Shown: in pieces, positions 9,434 through 18,201 of the stretch | Layout of the letters: every line of letters starts with the position of its first letter | How positions within the stretch are numbered: the first letter of the stretch is position 1 | From: Mesobaculum littorinae | GTDB lineage: Bacteria > Pseudomonadota > Alphaproteobacteria > Rhodobacterales > Rhodobacteraceae | Direction: 5' to 3' | DNA length: 64,000 nucleotides | NCBI RefSeq assembly: GCF_004011175.1 | Contig: NZ_RQXX01000003.1 | Span: 248,001-312,000 of the forward strand | The notes under the pieces: model-generated | The model's database searches: none | What the model saw: only the letters and a program-made list of their open reading frames with translations | Told to the model about the DNA's origin: nothing | Position numbers and translations under genes: made by a program

Positions 9434-9577
9434 GGCTGCGCTCTCCCGGGTGTCGCGTTCCAATCGCAACGCGGCAGGTCCGCGGGCGTTCCCGAGAGGC
9501 GACCGGGCTTGGCGGGCGGGATTCGGGGGCCGGTGGCGGGTCCGGCCCGATGCGACGCGACGCGGACCGAAGGTGCG

Positions 9578-10309
9578 TCAGGCGACGCGCGCGATCTCGG
9601 CCCAGATCGGCAGGTGGTCGGAGGCACGCCGCGCCAGCGGGGTTTCCAGCACCCCGCAGCGTGGCAGGTCGATGCCCCGGCCATGTGCGATCCGGTCGAG
9701 CGAGGCCATGGGCAGAGAGGCATGGAAGCTGCGCCCGGGGTTCAGGATCTCGAATCCCTCGCGCAGCGGATCAAGCCCGGATCCGTCCTGCCATTCGTTG
9801 AAATCGCCCGAGATCAGCGTGTGCGGCAGGCGGTCGGACCCCAGCGCCCTGCGGATCGCAAGCAGCTGCGACACCCGGCACCTGCGCCGCAGCCCAAGGT
9901 GTACGCCCACGACGACCAGCTGCCCGGCGTCGGGCGTTTCGACCGTCACCGCCACCGCGCCGCGCGGCTCGATCCCCGGCAAGTCGATCCGTTCGACCCG
10001 GTCGATCGTCAGCGGGCGGCGCACCAGCACCGCGTTGCCGTGCCAGCCCAGGCTGACGGGCGTCGTGGCCACCGGCGCGACCTGGTAACCCATGTCGCGC
10101 AGCACCCCGCGATCCAGCACCGAGGGGCGCGGTTTCAGCCGCTTGTCGGCCTCCTGCAGGACCACGACATCGGCCTGTGCGCTTTCGATCACCTTGAGGA
10201 TGCGCGCCGGATCGCGGCGCCAGTCCAGCCCGACCGCCTTGCGGATGTTGTAGCTGAGTAGCTTCAGCCCGCCCGCCTGCGGGGCCATCTTGAAACCTGC
10301 CGTCTGCAT
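9578..10309 (-). CDS. Endonuclease/exonuclease/phosphatase family protein
   Basis: The 243-residue protein has the metal-dependent hydrolase signature of the EEP fold: LSYNIRKAVG near the N-terminus, a catalytic glutamate in VVVLQEADK, the VHLGL strand, SGDFNEW, and the terminal ASDHLPIWAEI. Substrates in this family range from DNA to phospholipids and cannot be read from sequence. The start at 10309 is supported by AAAGGAG eight bases upstream. It lies 86 bases after the cardiolipin synthase gene on the same strand, an arrangement that often recurs and hints at a membrane-lipid link. Confidence 0.85.
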   Translation of the reverse strand: MQTAGFKMAPQAGGLKLLSYNIRKAVGLDWRRDPARILKVIESAQADVVVLQEADKRLKPRPSVLDRGVLRDMGYQVAPVATTPVSLGWHGNAVLVRRPLTIDRVERIDLPGIEPRGAVAVTVETPDAGQLVVVGVHLGLRRRCRVSQLLAIRRALGSDRLPHTLISGDFNEWQDGSGLDPLREGFEILNPGRSFHASLPMASLDRIAHGRGIDLPRCGVLETPLARRASDHLPIWAEIARVA

Positions 10310-10395
10310 CCGCTTGGCTCCTTTCCAGCCGTGCCCGTCGCCGTGCCCGTCCATTCCGTCCCACCCGTCTTCGCCGCCCCTGCGCACCCGCCCCG

Positions 10396-11784
10396 TCAGA
10401 GCACCGGCGCCATCAGCCGGATCACCGGTGCCGCCACGCGAAGCCACAGCGCCTGTTCGTCCAGCCGCTTTTCCAGCACGTGCATGTCCTTCATGTCCCG
10501 CTCCAGCATCGCCTCGACCCGGCCGGCGATGTCCTCGCCATGGACCAGCACCGTGGTTTCGTAGTTCAGCATGCACGACCTTATGTCGAGGTTGATGGTT
10601 CCGATCGAAACGAGGTCGTCGTCGACCAGCGCCACCTTCTGGTGCATGAAGCCCGCATCGTAGCGCAGCACCTGCACCCCCGCCGAGCGGATTTCGTCGA
10701 AAAAGCCGAAGGCCGCGATCCAGGGCGACCACTTGTCGGGGCGGTCGGGCACCATCACCCGCACATCCACCCCGCGCAACGCCGCCAGAGACAGCGCGGC
10801 GACAAGGTCGGAATGCGGCACGAAATAGGGCGTCGTCAGCCATAGTCGTCGCTGCGCCTGATGCGCCAGGGCGCCGAAATACAGCGTTGCCGTCTCGAAC
10901 CTGTCGGTCGGCCCCGACCCCAGCACCAGCGCCTCGTGTCCATCTTCGACCCGTCCGGGATCCCAGTTCAGCTCGTCATCCAGCGTGACGTCGGTCTGGA
11001 TCGCCCAATCCTCGGCAAAGACCATCTGCAACTGCGCCACCACCGGGCCGGTCAGCCGGGTGTGCGTGTCGCGCCAGGCGCCGAGGTATTCGTTGCCCAC
11101 GTTGACGCCGCCCTGGAAGCCGACCAGCCCGTCGACGATCACCGTCTTGCGGTGGTTGCGGTAGTTCAGCCCGAACCGCCCCAGTACCCGCGACGGACCG
11201 CGCGTCGCGACCAGCTCGACCCCGCCCTGCATCAGCGCACGCTTGTAGCGGCGGGTCAGCAGGAAACACCCCATGGGATCGTAGAGCATCCTCACCTTGA
11301 CCCCGCGCCGCGCGGCGTCCAGCAGCGCCTCAAGCAGCTGCGCGCCCGCCTCGTCGTCGCGCACGGTGTAGTACTGAACCAAGAGGTAGGTCCGGGCGCG
11401 CCCGATCTCGTCGATGATCGCGTCGTAGGTGGGCTGCCCGTTCTCGATCAGCTCGACCCCGTTGCCGGTGACCACTGGCGCGCCACCCAGGGCGGTGAAC
11501 AGCTGCAGACGGTCCAGCGCCTCCTGCCCGGCATAGCCGCTCGACCCCGGCTCGAACCGGCTGAGCGCTGTCTCCGTCACCGCCCGGCGCAGGCGATAAT
11601 CCCCCGTGCGGGCATAGCCGAAGATGTAATAGGCCGGGATGGCGGCAAAGGGCAGCGCGGCGATGAACACCACCCAGCCCACGGCCCCCTGCGGCGTGCG
11701 CGAGGTCTGCATCGCCCGAAAGGCGGTAAACGCGGCCAGAAGCAGCGTAAGCGCGGCAATGATGGGGAATGATATAAGCCACAC
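10396..11784 (-). CDS. cls: Cardiolipin synthase, phospholipase D type
   Basis: The enzyme joins two phosphatidylglycerol molecules, or a related donor pair, to make cardiolipin in the inner membrane. Two N-terminal membrane helices (WLISFPIIAALTLLLAAF and AVGWVVFIAALPFAAIPAYY) are followed by two HKD motifs: HRKTVIVDG at about residue 211 and HQKVALVDD at about 381. The length of about 462 residues fits the Cls family. I place the start at GTG 11784 because AGGAGGG lies upstream and the membrane helix begins there; the frame remains open to 11874. Confidence 0.92.
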   Translation of the reverse strand: MWLISFPIIAALTLLLAAFTAFRAMQTSRTPQGAVGWVVFIAALPFAAIPAYYIFGYARTGDYRLRRAVTETALSRFEPGSSGYAGQEALDRLQLFTALGGAPVVTGNGVELIENGQPTYDAIIDEIGRARTYLLVQYYTVRDDEAGAQLLEALLDAARRGVKVRMLYDPMGCFLLTRRYKRALMQGGVELVATRGPSRVLGRFGLNYRNHRKTVIVDGLVGFQGGVNVGNEYLGAWRDTHTRLTGPVVAQLQMVFAEDWAIQTDVTLDDELNWDPGRVEDGHEALVLGSGPTDRFETATLYFGALAHQAQRRLWLTTPYFVPHSDLVAALSLAALRGVDVRVMVPDRPDKWSPWIAAFGFFDEIRSAGVQVLRYDAGFMHQKVALVDDDLVSIGTINLDIRSCMLNYETTVLVHGEDIAGRVEAMLERDMKDMHVLEKRLDEQALWLRVAAPVIRLMAPVL

Positions 11785-11984
11785 GGGCGGCGAACCCTCC
11801 TGATGGGCCCTATGCCCGCGGTAGGGACGTGAAACGCCGCAGAACGGTCGCGGTTTCGTCTCTCCCGGCGGCACGCGACCATTTGGTGATTTCGGCGCCC
11901 GCGATCAGGCGCCATAGTGCAGTCAGGCGCGGCCTGTCCGTATGCGGAATCCGGGCGCGCCAGCAACAGATTACGAAGGGAGCC

Positions 11985-12482
11985 ATGATGAAGCTAGTCA
12001 AGATCGCAGCCACGCTCGCCACCCTCGCCGCCCCGGCCGTCGCGCAGGACCACGAAGGCCTGGGCGACGCGGCCGCGGGCGAAGACGGGTTCCGCCGCTG
12101 CCAGTCCTGCCACGTCGTGCAGGATGACGAAGGCAACACCCTGGCGGGGCGCAACGGGCGGGTGGGCCCGAACCTTTACGGCGTCGTCGGCCGCACCGCC
12201 GGCACGGTCGAGGGGTTCCGCTATTCCTCGTCGATGCAGGCGGCGGGCGAGGCCGGACTGGTCTGGAGCGCCGACACGCTGGTCCCCTACCTGCAGGATC
12301 CCACCGCGTTCCTGCGCGAGTATCTCGACGACAGCGGCGCGCGCGGCAAGATGAGCTTCCGCGTGCGGAGTGAAGAGGATGCGCAGGATCTGGCCGCCTT
12401 CCTCGCGACCTTCTCCGAAGAGACCGCCGAAGGCGGGGACGCAGCCGACGACGATACCGGGGACGAGGCCGCGGCGGACTGA
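11985..12482 (+). CDS. Periplasmic c-type cytochrome (class I, c2/c550-like)
   Basis: The protein begins with a clear signal peptide (MMKLVKIAATLATLAAPAVA, cut near residue 20) and has one heme-binding CQSCH at residues 39-43. Met123 in GKMSFRV is a plausible sixth ligand. GPNLYGVVGRTAG is the typical class I loop. The last 20 or so residues are acidic (TAEGGDAADDDTG). At 165 residues it resembles the soluble electron carriers of Rhodobacteraceae that feed terminal oxidases or accept from bc1. An ATG pair (11985, 11988) follows GAAGGGAG. It is divergent from cls across a 200-base gap. Confidence 0.88.
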   Translation: MMKLVKIAATLATLAAPAVAQDHEGLGDAAAGEDGFRRCQSCHVVQDDEGNTLAGRNGRVGPNLYGVVGRTAGTVEGFRYSSSMQAAGEAGLVWSADTLVPYLQDPTAFLREYLDDSGARGKMSFRVRSEEDAQDLAAFLATFSEETAEGGDAADDDTGDEAAAD

Positions 12483-12507
12483 TCCCGCGGCGCTTTCATC
12501 AATGACG

Positions 12508-12535
12508 GCGGCGCAGGAGGGTTCTTCTGCGCCGC
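12508..12535. terminator. Hairpin downstream of the cytochrome c gene
   Basis: A nine-base stem (GCGGCGCAG paired with CTGCGCCGC) with a ten-base loop begins 26 bases after the cytochrome stop. There is no clear U run, so it may be a transcript-end or mRNA-stabilising hairpin rather than a classical terminator. Confidence 0.45.
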
Positions 12536-12714
12536 GGTGCCGTGCAGTGGCCCGACCCGGGGGCGGTGGCGGGGACGACCGCGGGCCGGCGCACCGCGCC
12601 GACAGCACACCGCCGGGAAGCATCCCCACCGCGCGGCCTCCGCGGGCGGCATGTGCGGATGGCGGCGGGGATGGCGGCGGGGGCGATCCGGCACAGGGGA
12701 TCGCCCCCCGGGCG

Positions 12715-14187
12715 TCAGCCGAAGTGGATCGACTTGGTCTCGACATAGTTGTCGAGCCCTTCCACCCCGCCTTCACGCCCCATGCCGGACTGCTTGAAAC
12801 CGCCGAAGGGCAGGGTCGGGTCGACGATCATCCCGTTCACGCTGATATTGCCCGCCTGCATCCGGCGCGCCATCGCGTAGCCTTTCTCAGGGTCCGCAGT
12901 GAAGATCGCGCCGGCCAGGCCATAGATCGAGTCATTCGCCTTGCGCATCGCGTCGTCTTCGTCGCTGTAGCCGATGACCGACACGACGGGGCCGAAGATC
13001 TCTTCCTGCGCGATCTTCATGTCGGGGGTCACGTCGGCAAAGATCGTTGGTTCGATATAGAACCCCTTGTCCTTGCCCTCGGGCCGTCCTCCGCCGCAAA
13101 GCAGCGTCGCGCCGGCCTCGCGGCCCGCCGCGATATAGCCTTCGACCCGCTCAAGCTGACGCGCCTGCGACAGCGGGCCCATCTGGGTTTCCGGGTCCGA
13201 GGGATCGCCCACCTTGATGCCCTTCACCGCAGGCACGAACATGTCGAGGAATTCCTGCTTGCGGCTTTCGGGCACGAGGATCCGGGTCAGCGAGAAGCAG
13301 ACCTGCCCGGTGATCGGCATGCTGTAGACCATGAGCGGCATCATCGCCTTCGAGAAATCCGCATCCTCCATCAGTATCGCCGCGGATTTCCCCCCGAGTT
13401 CAAGGCTGACGCGCGCCAGCCGCTCGGCACAGACGCCGGCGATGGCCTTGCCCGCTGCGGTCGAGCCGGTAAAGGCCACCTTGTCGATCTCGGGTCGCCG
13501 GATCAGGTAGTCGCCGCTTTCGCGCCCCGCGGGAACCAGGTTGAAGACACCCTTGGGCAGCCCCGCCTTCTCGATCGCCTCGGCTAGGATGTAGGCCTCG
13601 AGCGGGGTTTCGGGCGACGGCTTGGCCACGAAGGTGCAGCCCGCCGCCAGGCCCGCCGCGATCTTGTAGGTCAAAAGCACCATCGGCGCGTTCCAGGGCG
13701 AAATCGCCGCGCAGACGCCCACGGGCTCCTTGACCACGCGCGTCGTACCACCGTCGCCCCGCGTCTCTTCACGGACGAAGGGATAGGATTCGATCAGGTC
13801 GGCGTAGTAGTTGAACAGCGTCGCGTTCTGGCCGCACAGCTTGCGCGTCAGCATGATCGGCGCGCCCACCTGCGCGGTCCAGACCTGCGCGATCTCGTCC
13901 AGCCGATCCTCGATGTTCTGCGCCACCTTGCGCAAATAGCCCGCGCGTTCCGCCGGGGTCATCCGCGGCCACGGCCCCGTGTCGAAGGCCGCCCGCGCGG
14001 CGGCGACGGCGCGGTCCATGTCCTCCGGGCCGGCCTCGGGGTAGGTCAGGATCACCTCTTCGCTGACGGGCGACACAACCTCCAGCGTCTTGTCCGACAG
14101 CGGCGCAACCCAAGCGCCATCAATAAAGAACTTCTCGGGCGCCTTCAGGGGGGTCCCCGTGCCTTGCGGATTGGACATGACGTTCAT
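12715..14187 (-). CDS. NAD-dependent aldehyde dehydrogenase
   Basis: The 490-residue enzyme oxidises an aldehyde to a carboxylic acid with NAD(P). ALDH landmarks are SPWNAPMVLLTYKIAAGLAAG, the cofactor loop FTGSTAAGKAI, LELGGKSAAIL with the general base Glu, and the nucleophile Cys297 in GQVCFSLTR. Substrate cannot be read directly. It lies 45 bases downstream of a benzoylformate-decarboxylase-like gene on the same strand. That partner would make an aromatic aldehyde, so benzaldehyde-, vanillin- or syringaldehyde-type substrates are a reasonable inference. ATG codons exist at 14187 and 14178. Confidence 0.9.
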   Translation of the reverse strand: MNVMSNPQGTGTPLKAPEKFFIDGAWVAPLSDKTLEVVSPVSEEVILTYPEAGPEDMDRAVAAARAAFDTGPWPRMTPAERAGYLRKVAQNIEDRLDEIAQVWTAQVGAPIMLTRKLCGQNATLFNYYADLIESYPFVREETRGDGGTTRVVKEPVGVCAAISPWNAPMVLLTYKIAAGLAAGCTFVAKPSPETPLEAYILAEAIEKAGLPKGVFNLVPAGRESGDYLIRRPEIDKVAFTGSTAAGKAIAGVCAERLARVSLELGGKSAAILMEDADFSKAMMPLMVYSMPITGQVCFSLTRILVPESRKQEFLDMFVPAVKGIKVGDPSDPETQMGPLSQARQLERVEGYIAAGREAGATLLCGGGRPEGKDKGFYIEPTIFADVTPDMKIAQEEIFGPVVSVIGYSDEDDAMRKANDSIYGLAGAIFTADPEKGYAMARRMQAGNISVNGMIVDPTLPFGGFKQSGMGREGGVEGLDNYVETKSIHFG

Positions 14188-14232
14188 CTCGATCTCCTCC
14201 TCTTTTGCAATTTCCCGGGCGTCGTGCCGTCC

Positions 14233-15849
14233 CTAGGTCGCCGCGGGCGGGGTCTGGATGACCTCCAGCAGCCGCGGCCCGGTCTGCGCCAGCATCTCCT
14301 TGACGATACCCGGCAGGGCGGCGGGATCGTCGCAGCGCCGCGCCGGAACGCCCTGCGCCTGGGCGATCGACACGAAGTCGAGGTGCCCGATCTCGCAGCC
14401 TGCCACGTCGCGCCCCTGCCCCAGCTTGGCGATCCCCTTCAACGCGCCGTATCCGCCGTTGTTCAGGATCACGAAGAACACGTCCGCGTCATGCTCGGCC
14501 GCCGACCACAGCGCCTGGATCGAATACATGCTCGACCCGTCGCCCATCGGCGCGATCACCGTCTTGCCGGGCCGCGTCAATGCGGCCCCCACGGCGGCCG
14601 GCAGGCCGTAGCCCAGGCCACCGCTTGCGGTCGCGAAGAACCCCGCGGGGCGGGTGATCGGGAAATGATCATGCAGGGCGTCGCGGGCGGTGGGCGCCTC
14701 TTCCACGACGATGCTGCCCGGATCGCGCAGGTCGGTCAGCACCTGATAGAGATAGGCGTCGGTGATCCGGTCGGGCACCGCGACACGCGGCACGTGTCGG
14801 GCGGGCCCGGTCAGGGGCGGCCGCGGCGAGCAGTTCGCAGCCAGCCCCCGGGCGGCCAGGCGGATATCCGCCAGCATGGCAGTGCCGGTCAGTGCTCCGG
14901 CCGCCTGTCTCGGGTCATCCGTGACAAGCCACAATTTCGTGTCGGGCGGCAAGTGTTCGGGCGTTCCGGGGAAATGATAGGTGAAAACCGGTGCACCGAG
15001 GACAAGGACGAGATCGGCGCCAGACAGGCAATCCGACAGCGCAGGCTGCCTTGCAGGCAGGAATCCCGCGAAATTCTGATGATTTTCGGGGAATCCCGCG
15101 CGTGAGGCCATGGGCGCCACCCACACCTTCGCCTGAATTTTTTCGGCAAGGTCTTGCACTTCGCGCCAGGCTCGGTCTGCGTCCACGCCGGGGCCGACAA
15201 CGATCGCCACCTCCTGCGCCGCGTCGATGTCGCGGCCCAGTTCCGCAAGCCTTTCGGGATCGGCCCCCAGCCCGAACCGCATCCCGCGCGGCGGCAGCGG
15301 ATGGGTGCGGCGCGCCCAGTCGTCCAGCGGGACCGAGACCAGGACGGGCCCGCGCGGCGGGGTCATCGCGGTGAAATAGGCGCGCTGGATGGCGGCGGGC
15401 ACATCCTCGGCCCGGGCAGGCTCAACGGCCCATTTCACATAGGGCGCGGCCATCTCTGCCGGTGCCTCGTTGAAGAGAAACGGATCGCCCGGCAGAAGCT
15501 CTCGCACCTGCTGGCCCGTCGACACGATAAGGGGCGCGCGGTTGCGGAACGCGGTATAGAGGTTGCCCATCGCATGCCCCAACCCGGCGGCCGAGTGCAG
15601 GTTCACGAAGGCGGCGTTGTCGGTGATCTGGGCATAGGCATCGGCCATGCCGATGACGATGGATTCCTGCAGGCCCAGCACGTAATCGAAATCCTTCGGC
15701 AGATCGACGAACATCGGCAGCTCGGTCGAGCCCGGGTTGCCGAAGATCCGGTCGATTCCCGCCTGCCGCATGAAGGCAAAGACGGCCTCGGCCACGGTGA
15801 CGCCGTGGTCCGAGCGGCCGGTCGGATGCAGCTGTGACGCCTTGTTCAT
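14233..15849 (-). CDS. Thiamine-diphosphate enzyme, benzoylformate decarboxylase-like (MdlC type)
   Basis: This 538-residue enzyme belongs to the acetolactate synthase/benzoylformate decarboxylase superfamily. The order is typical: IFGNPGSTELPMF, the activating Glu in LQESIVIGMADAYAQ, NLHSAAGLGHAMGNLYTA (MdlC-like His near residue 70), and the TPP-binding GDGSSMYSIQALWSAAEHD ending in NNGGYGALK. MdlC enzymes convert aryl alpha-keto acids to aldehydes plus CO2. Pairing with an aldehyde dehydrogenase makes an aryl-keto-acid to aryl-carboxylate path likely. The ATG at 15849 has GGGAGGA upstream. The regulator gene is divergent, 124 bases away. Confidence 0.8.
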   Translation of the reverse strand: MNKASQLHPTGRSDHGVTVAEAVFAFMRQAGIDRIFGNPGSTELPMFVDLPKDFDYVLGLQESIVIGMADAYAQITDNAAFVNLHSAAGLGHAMGNLYTAFRNRAPLIVSTGQQVRELLPGDPFLFNEAPAEMAAPYVKWAVEPARAEDVPAAIQRAYFTAMTPPRGPVLVSVPLDDWARRTHPLPPRGMRFGLGADPERLAELGRDIDAAQEVAIVVGPGVDADRAWREVQDLAEKIQAKVWVAPMASRAGFPENHQNFAGFLPARQPALSDCLSGADLVLVLGAPVFTYHFPGTPEHLPPDTKLWLVTDDPRQAAGALTGTAMLADIRLAARGLAANCSPRPPLTGPARHVPRVAVPDRITDAYLYQVLTDLRDPGSIVVEEAPTARDALHDHFPITRPAGFFATASGGLGYGLPAAVGAALTRPGKTVIAPMGDGSSMYSIQALWSAAEHDADVFFVILNNGGYGALKGIAKLGQGRDVAGCEIGHLDFVSIAQAQGVPARRCDDPAALPGIVKEMLAQTGPRLLEVIQTPPAAT

Positions 15850-15973
15850 GATGTCCTCCCTTCGCGCCGCGAATCGCCCGAGGCCCGGGCGTGCGGCGTT
15901 GTCGGGGCAAGTTTCGCAGATCGGCGGCCCCTTCGGAATTGTGCAATCCGGGCCAAAGTCATACCGTTTTGAT

Positions 15974-16882
15974 ATGAGCATAGATCTTCGCGACGCCCGG
16001 ATCGTGCTGGCCTGCTGCCGCGAGGGCAGCCTGGGCCGGGCGGCGCGCGCGCTGAACCTCGCGCAACCAGCGGTGACGCGGGCCCTGGGCAAGCTCGAGG
16101 CGCGGCTCGGCGCGCCGCTTTTCGACCGGACGACCCGGGGCGTGGTGCCCACGATCTACGGCACGGCGCTTCTGCCTTATGCCGAGCTTCTGGTGACCGA
16201 GGCCGCGAATGCCGAGTCGCTCGTGCGGCAGATGAAGGGCGCCCGGCGCGGGGTGCTGCGGGTCGGCGGTGTCGGAAGCGTCGTGGGTACGCTGCTGGTC
16301 GCGGCGATCACGCGGATGCGGCGTGACCACCCCGACATGCGGTTCCAGATCGTCGAAGAGCTTGAGGATGCGCTGCTGGACAGTCTCAAGGCCGGCGCCA
16401 TCGACCTGGCGATCTCGCCCGAACCCTATGTCGACGACGAAATCGCGCTGGCGACGCCCGAGACCTTTCGCGATGCGGTGGCGGTCTATGCCCGCAGCGG
16501 CCATCCACTGCAGGGCGCGCGGCAGGATCTGGCGGCGCTGGCCGGGGCCGACTGGGCGCTGCCGCCTCTGACCTCGCCCGTGGGGCGCGAATGGCTGCGC
16601 CGCTTCCATGCCGAGGGGATCGAGCCGCGCGCGCCCGCGCTGACATCGCGGTCGGTGCAGGTGCTGAAATCGGCGGCCCTGGCGCAGGACCTGCTGTTGT
16701 GGATGCCATGGCCGCTGATGCGCGACGACGCCGGGCAAGGGCGGATCGCAGCGCTGGACGCGCCAGAACTGGCCTGGCCGCGCGCCTTCCGCGTCTATCG
16801 GCGCCGCAAGGGCATGCTGCCCCCGGGCGCAGACCATTTGCTGGACGCGATCCGCCGCCAGCCCGAGGCGGTGCCGCTATAG
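15974..16882 (+). CDS. LysR-family transcriptional regulator
   Basis: The 302-residue regulator has an N-terminal winged helix (LVL-like helix ARIVLACCREGSLGRAARALNLAQPAVTRALGKLEARLGAPLFDRTTRG) and a C-terminal periplasmic-binding-like effector domain. It is divergently oriented to the decarboxylase/aldehyde dehydrogenase pair, the usual layout for a LysR protein and its target. The 124-base shared region holds an AT-rich patch with dyad symmetry (ATACC...GATAT) just before its ATG. The inducer is unknown, plausibly an aryl alpha-keto acid. Confidence 0.88.
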   Translation: MSIDLRDARIVLACCREGSLGRAARALNLAQPAVTRALGKLEARLGAPLFDRTTRGVVPTIYGTALLPYAELLVTEAANAESLVRQMKGARRGVLRVGGVGSVVGTLLVAAITRMRRDHPDMRFQIVEELEDALLDSLKAGAIDLAISPEPYVDDEIALATPETFRDAVAVYARSGHPLQGARQDLAALAGADWALPPLTSPVGREWLRRFHAEGIEPRAPALTSRSVQVLKSAALAQDLLLWMPWPLMRDDAGQGRIAALDAPELAWPRAFRVYRRRKGMLPPGADHLLDAIRRQPEAVPL

Positions 16883-17007
16883 CGCGGGCCCCGTCTGTGC
16901 GGCGTCACTGCCCGCCGGTCACACATGGCCCCGGCGCCACACATGGGCGCACGGGTCGCGCGGGGCCCCGATGCGAGACCGCAGCGCGCGGCCCACGCGC
17001 GACCGCT

Positions 17008-17934
17008 TCAGCCGACGCGCATCGGCTGGGCGCCGCCATGTTCGTTGGCCCAGGTCACGTTGGTCTTGATCCCGCCCAGCGGGAAGAAATGCACGCTGGC
17101 AAGGTTGCTGTCGGGCTTGGCCTGCTTGTGGGCCGAGAGCTGTTCCAGCACCTCGGTGGGCTCGTAGGGGACCATCAGCTTGCTGACATCGGCGGCGCGC
17201 TTCTGCAGGACCTTCAGCGACGGGCCGACGCCGCAGGCGATGGCGTACTTGATGAGGGTCTGAAGCTTGGCCGGGCCCGCGACGCCGACATGGATCGGCA
17301 GATCCACGCCCTCGGCCTTCAGCCGGTCGGCCCATTCGATCACCGGCGCCATGTCGAAGGCGAACTGGGTCACCATCGCCATCTCGGCATCCGTGCGCTG
17401 GCTGAAATCCTGCTTCCACTTCGCCGCGGCATCGACGTTCGCGGACGATCCGTCGGCGTCGATGTCCTTGTTGCCCTCGGGGTGGCCCGCGACGTGAAGC
17501 CGTTCGAACCCGTACTTGTCGAAAAGCCCGGTTTCCAGAAGCTGCATCGAGGAATGATAGTCGCCATGCGGCTTGTCCACACCGCCCGCCAGCAAAAGGG
17601 CCTGACGGATGTCGGCCTCGTCGCGATACCGCTTGATCCAGTCCTCAAGCGTCGCCTGGTCCTTGATGATCCGGGCGGGGAAGTGCGGCATCACCTTGAA
17701 GCCGTCCTCGTGCAGACGCTTGGCGGTGGCCAGCATCTCTTCGATCGGCGTGCCCTCGATATGGGCGATGTAGATGCGGGTCTTGGCCGGAACGAGAGCC
17801 GGGAAATCCTCGACCTTGGTGGCGGTACGCGGCATCACCTCAAGCGAATAACCGTCGAGGACGGGGCGCAGATCGACGGCGGGCGCATCGCCCGCGTCCT
17901 TCTTCTTGCCGCCCAGAAAGTCCAGAATACCCAT
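17008..17934 (-). CDS. metF: Methylenetetrahydrofolate reductase (MetF family), catabolic C1 recycling
   Basis: The 308-residue protein matches the MetF fold: THIEGT-like IAHIEGTPIEEM, a flavin-site LLLAGGVDKPHGDYHSS, and VAGHPEGN. MetF interconverts 5-methyl- and 5,10-methylene-tetrahydrofolate. Here it follows a LigM-like O-demethylase that makes methyl-THF, just as metF sits beside ligM in Sphingobium SYK-6. A catabolic role, oxidising methyl-THF, is therefore more likely than methionine synthesis. The leader carries a perfect ATGTATACAT operator, so it is probably its own transcription unit within the regulon. Confidence 0.88.
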   Translation of the reverse strand: MGILDFLGGKKKDAGDAPAVDLRPVLDGYSLEVMPRTATKVEDFPALVPAKTRIYIAHIEGTPIEEMLATAKRLHEDGFKVMPHFPARIIKDQATLEDWIKRYRDEADIRQALLLAGGVDKPHGDYHSSMQLLETGLFDKYGFERLHVAGHPEGNKDIDADGSSANVDAAAKWKQDFSQRTDAEMAMVTQFAFDMAPVIEWADRLKAEGVDLPIHVGVAGPAKLQTLIKYAIACGVGPSLKVLQKRAADVSKLMVPYEPTEVLEQLSAHKQAKPDSNLASVHFFPLGGIKTNVTWANEHGGAQPMRVG

Positions 17935-17970
17935 GCGCTCCTCCCAGCATCAATCGGTCACTTGGTCCAG

Positions 17971-17980
17971 ATGTATACAT
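17971..17980. promoter_or_regulatory. GntR-type operator upstream of metF
   Basis: ATGTATACAT is a perfect 10-base palindrome, 37-46 bases before the metF start. Closely related sites precede both O-demethylase genes and gntR2. The TGTATACA core suits FadR-subfamily GntR regulators, two of which are encoded in this cluster. Confidence 0.65.
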
Positions 17981-18201
17981 GGGGATGTAGGTGGAACGCA
18001 ACGATTGTTCCAGATGCCGTCCAGCCCGCGCCGGGCGGGGTCCGGCTCTGCCCTCAGGCCGGGGGCCGGACCCCGCACGACTCGCGGACCAGGGCGCAAG
18101 CCGCCTTTGCGCCGGAGGCGTGCGGTCGACGCCCCCGACCGCCGACCCGAACGGCCGAGCCGGACGGCCGGGCCGATCGGGCAGGGCTCTGCCGCCGGGG
18201 A

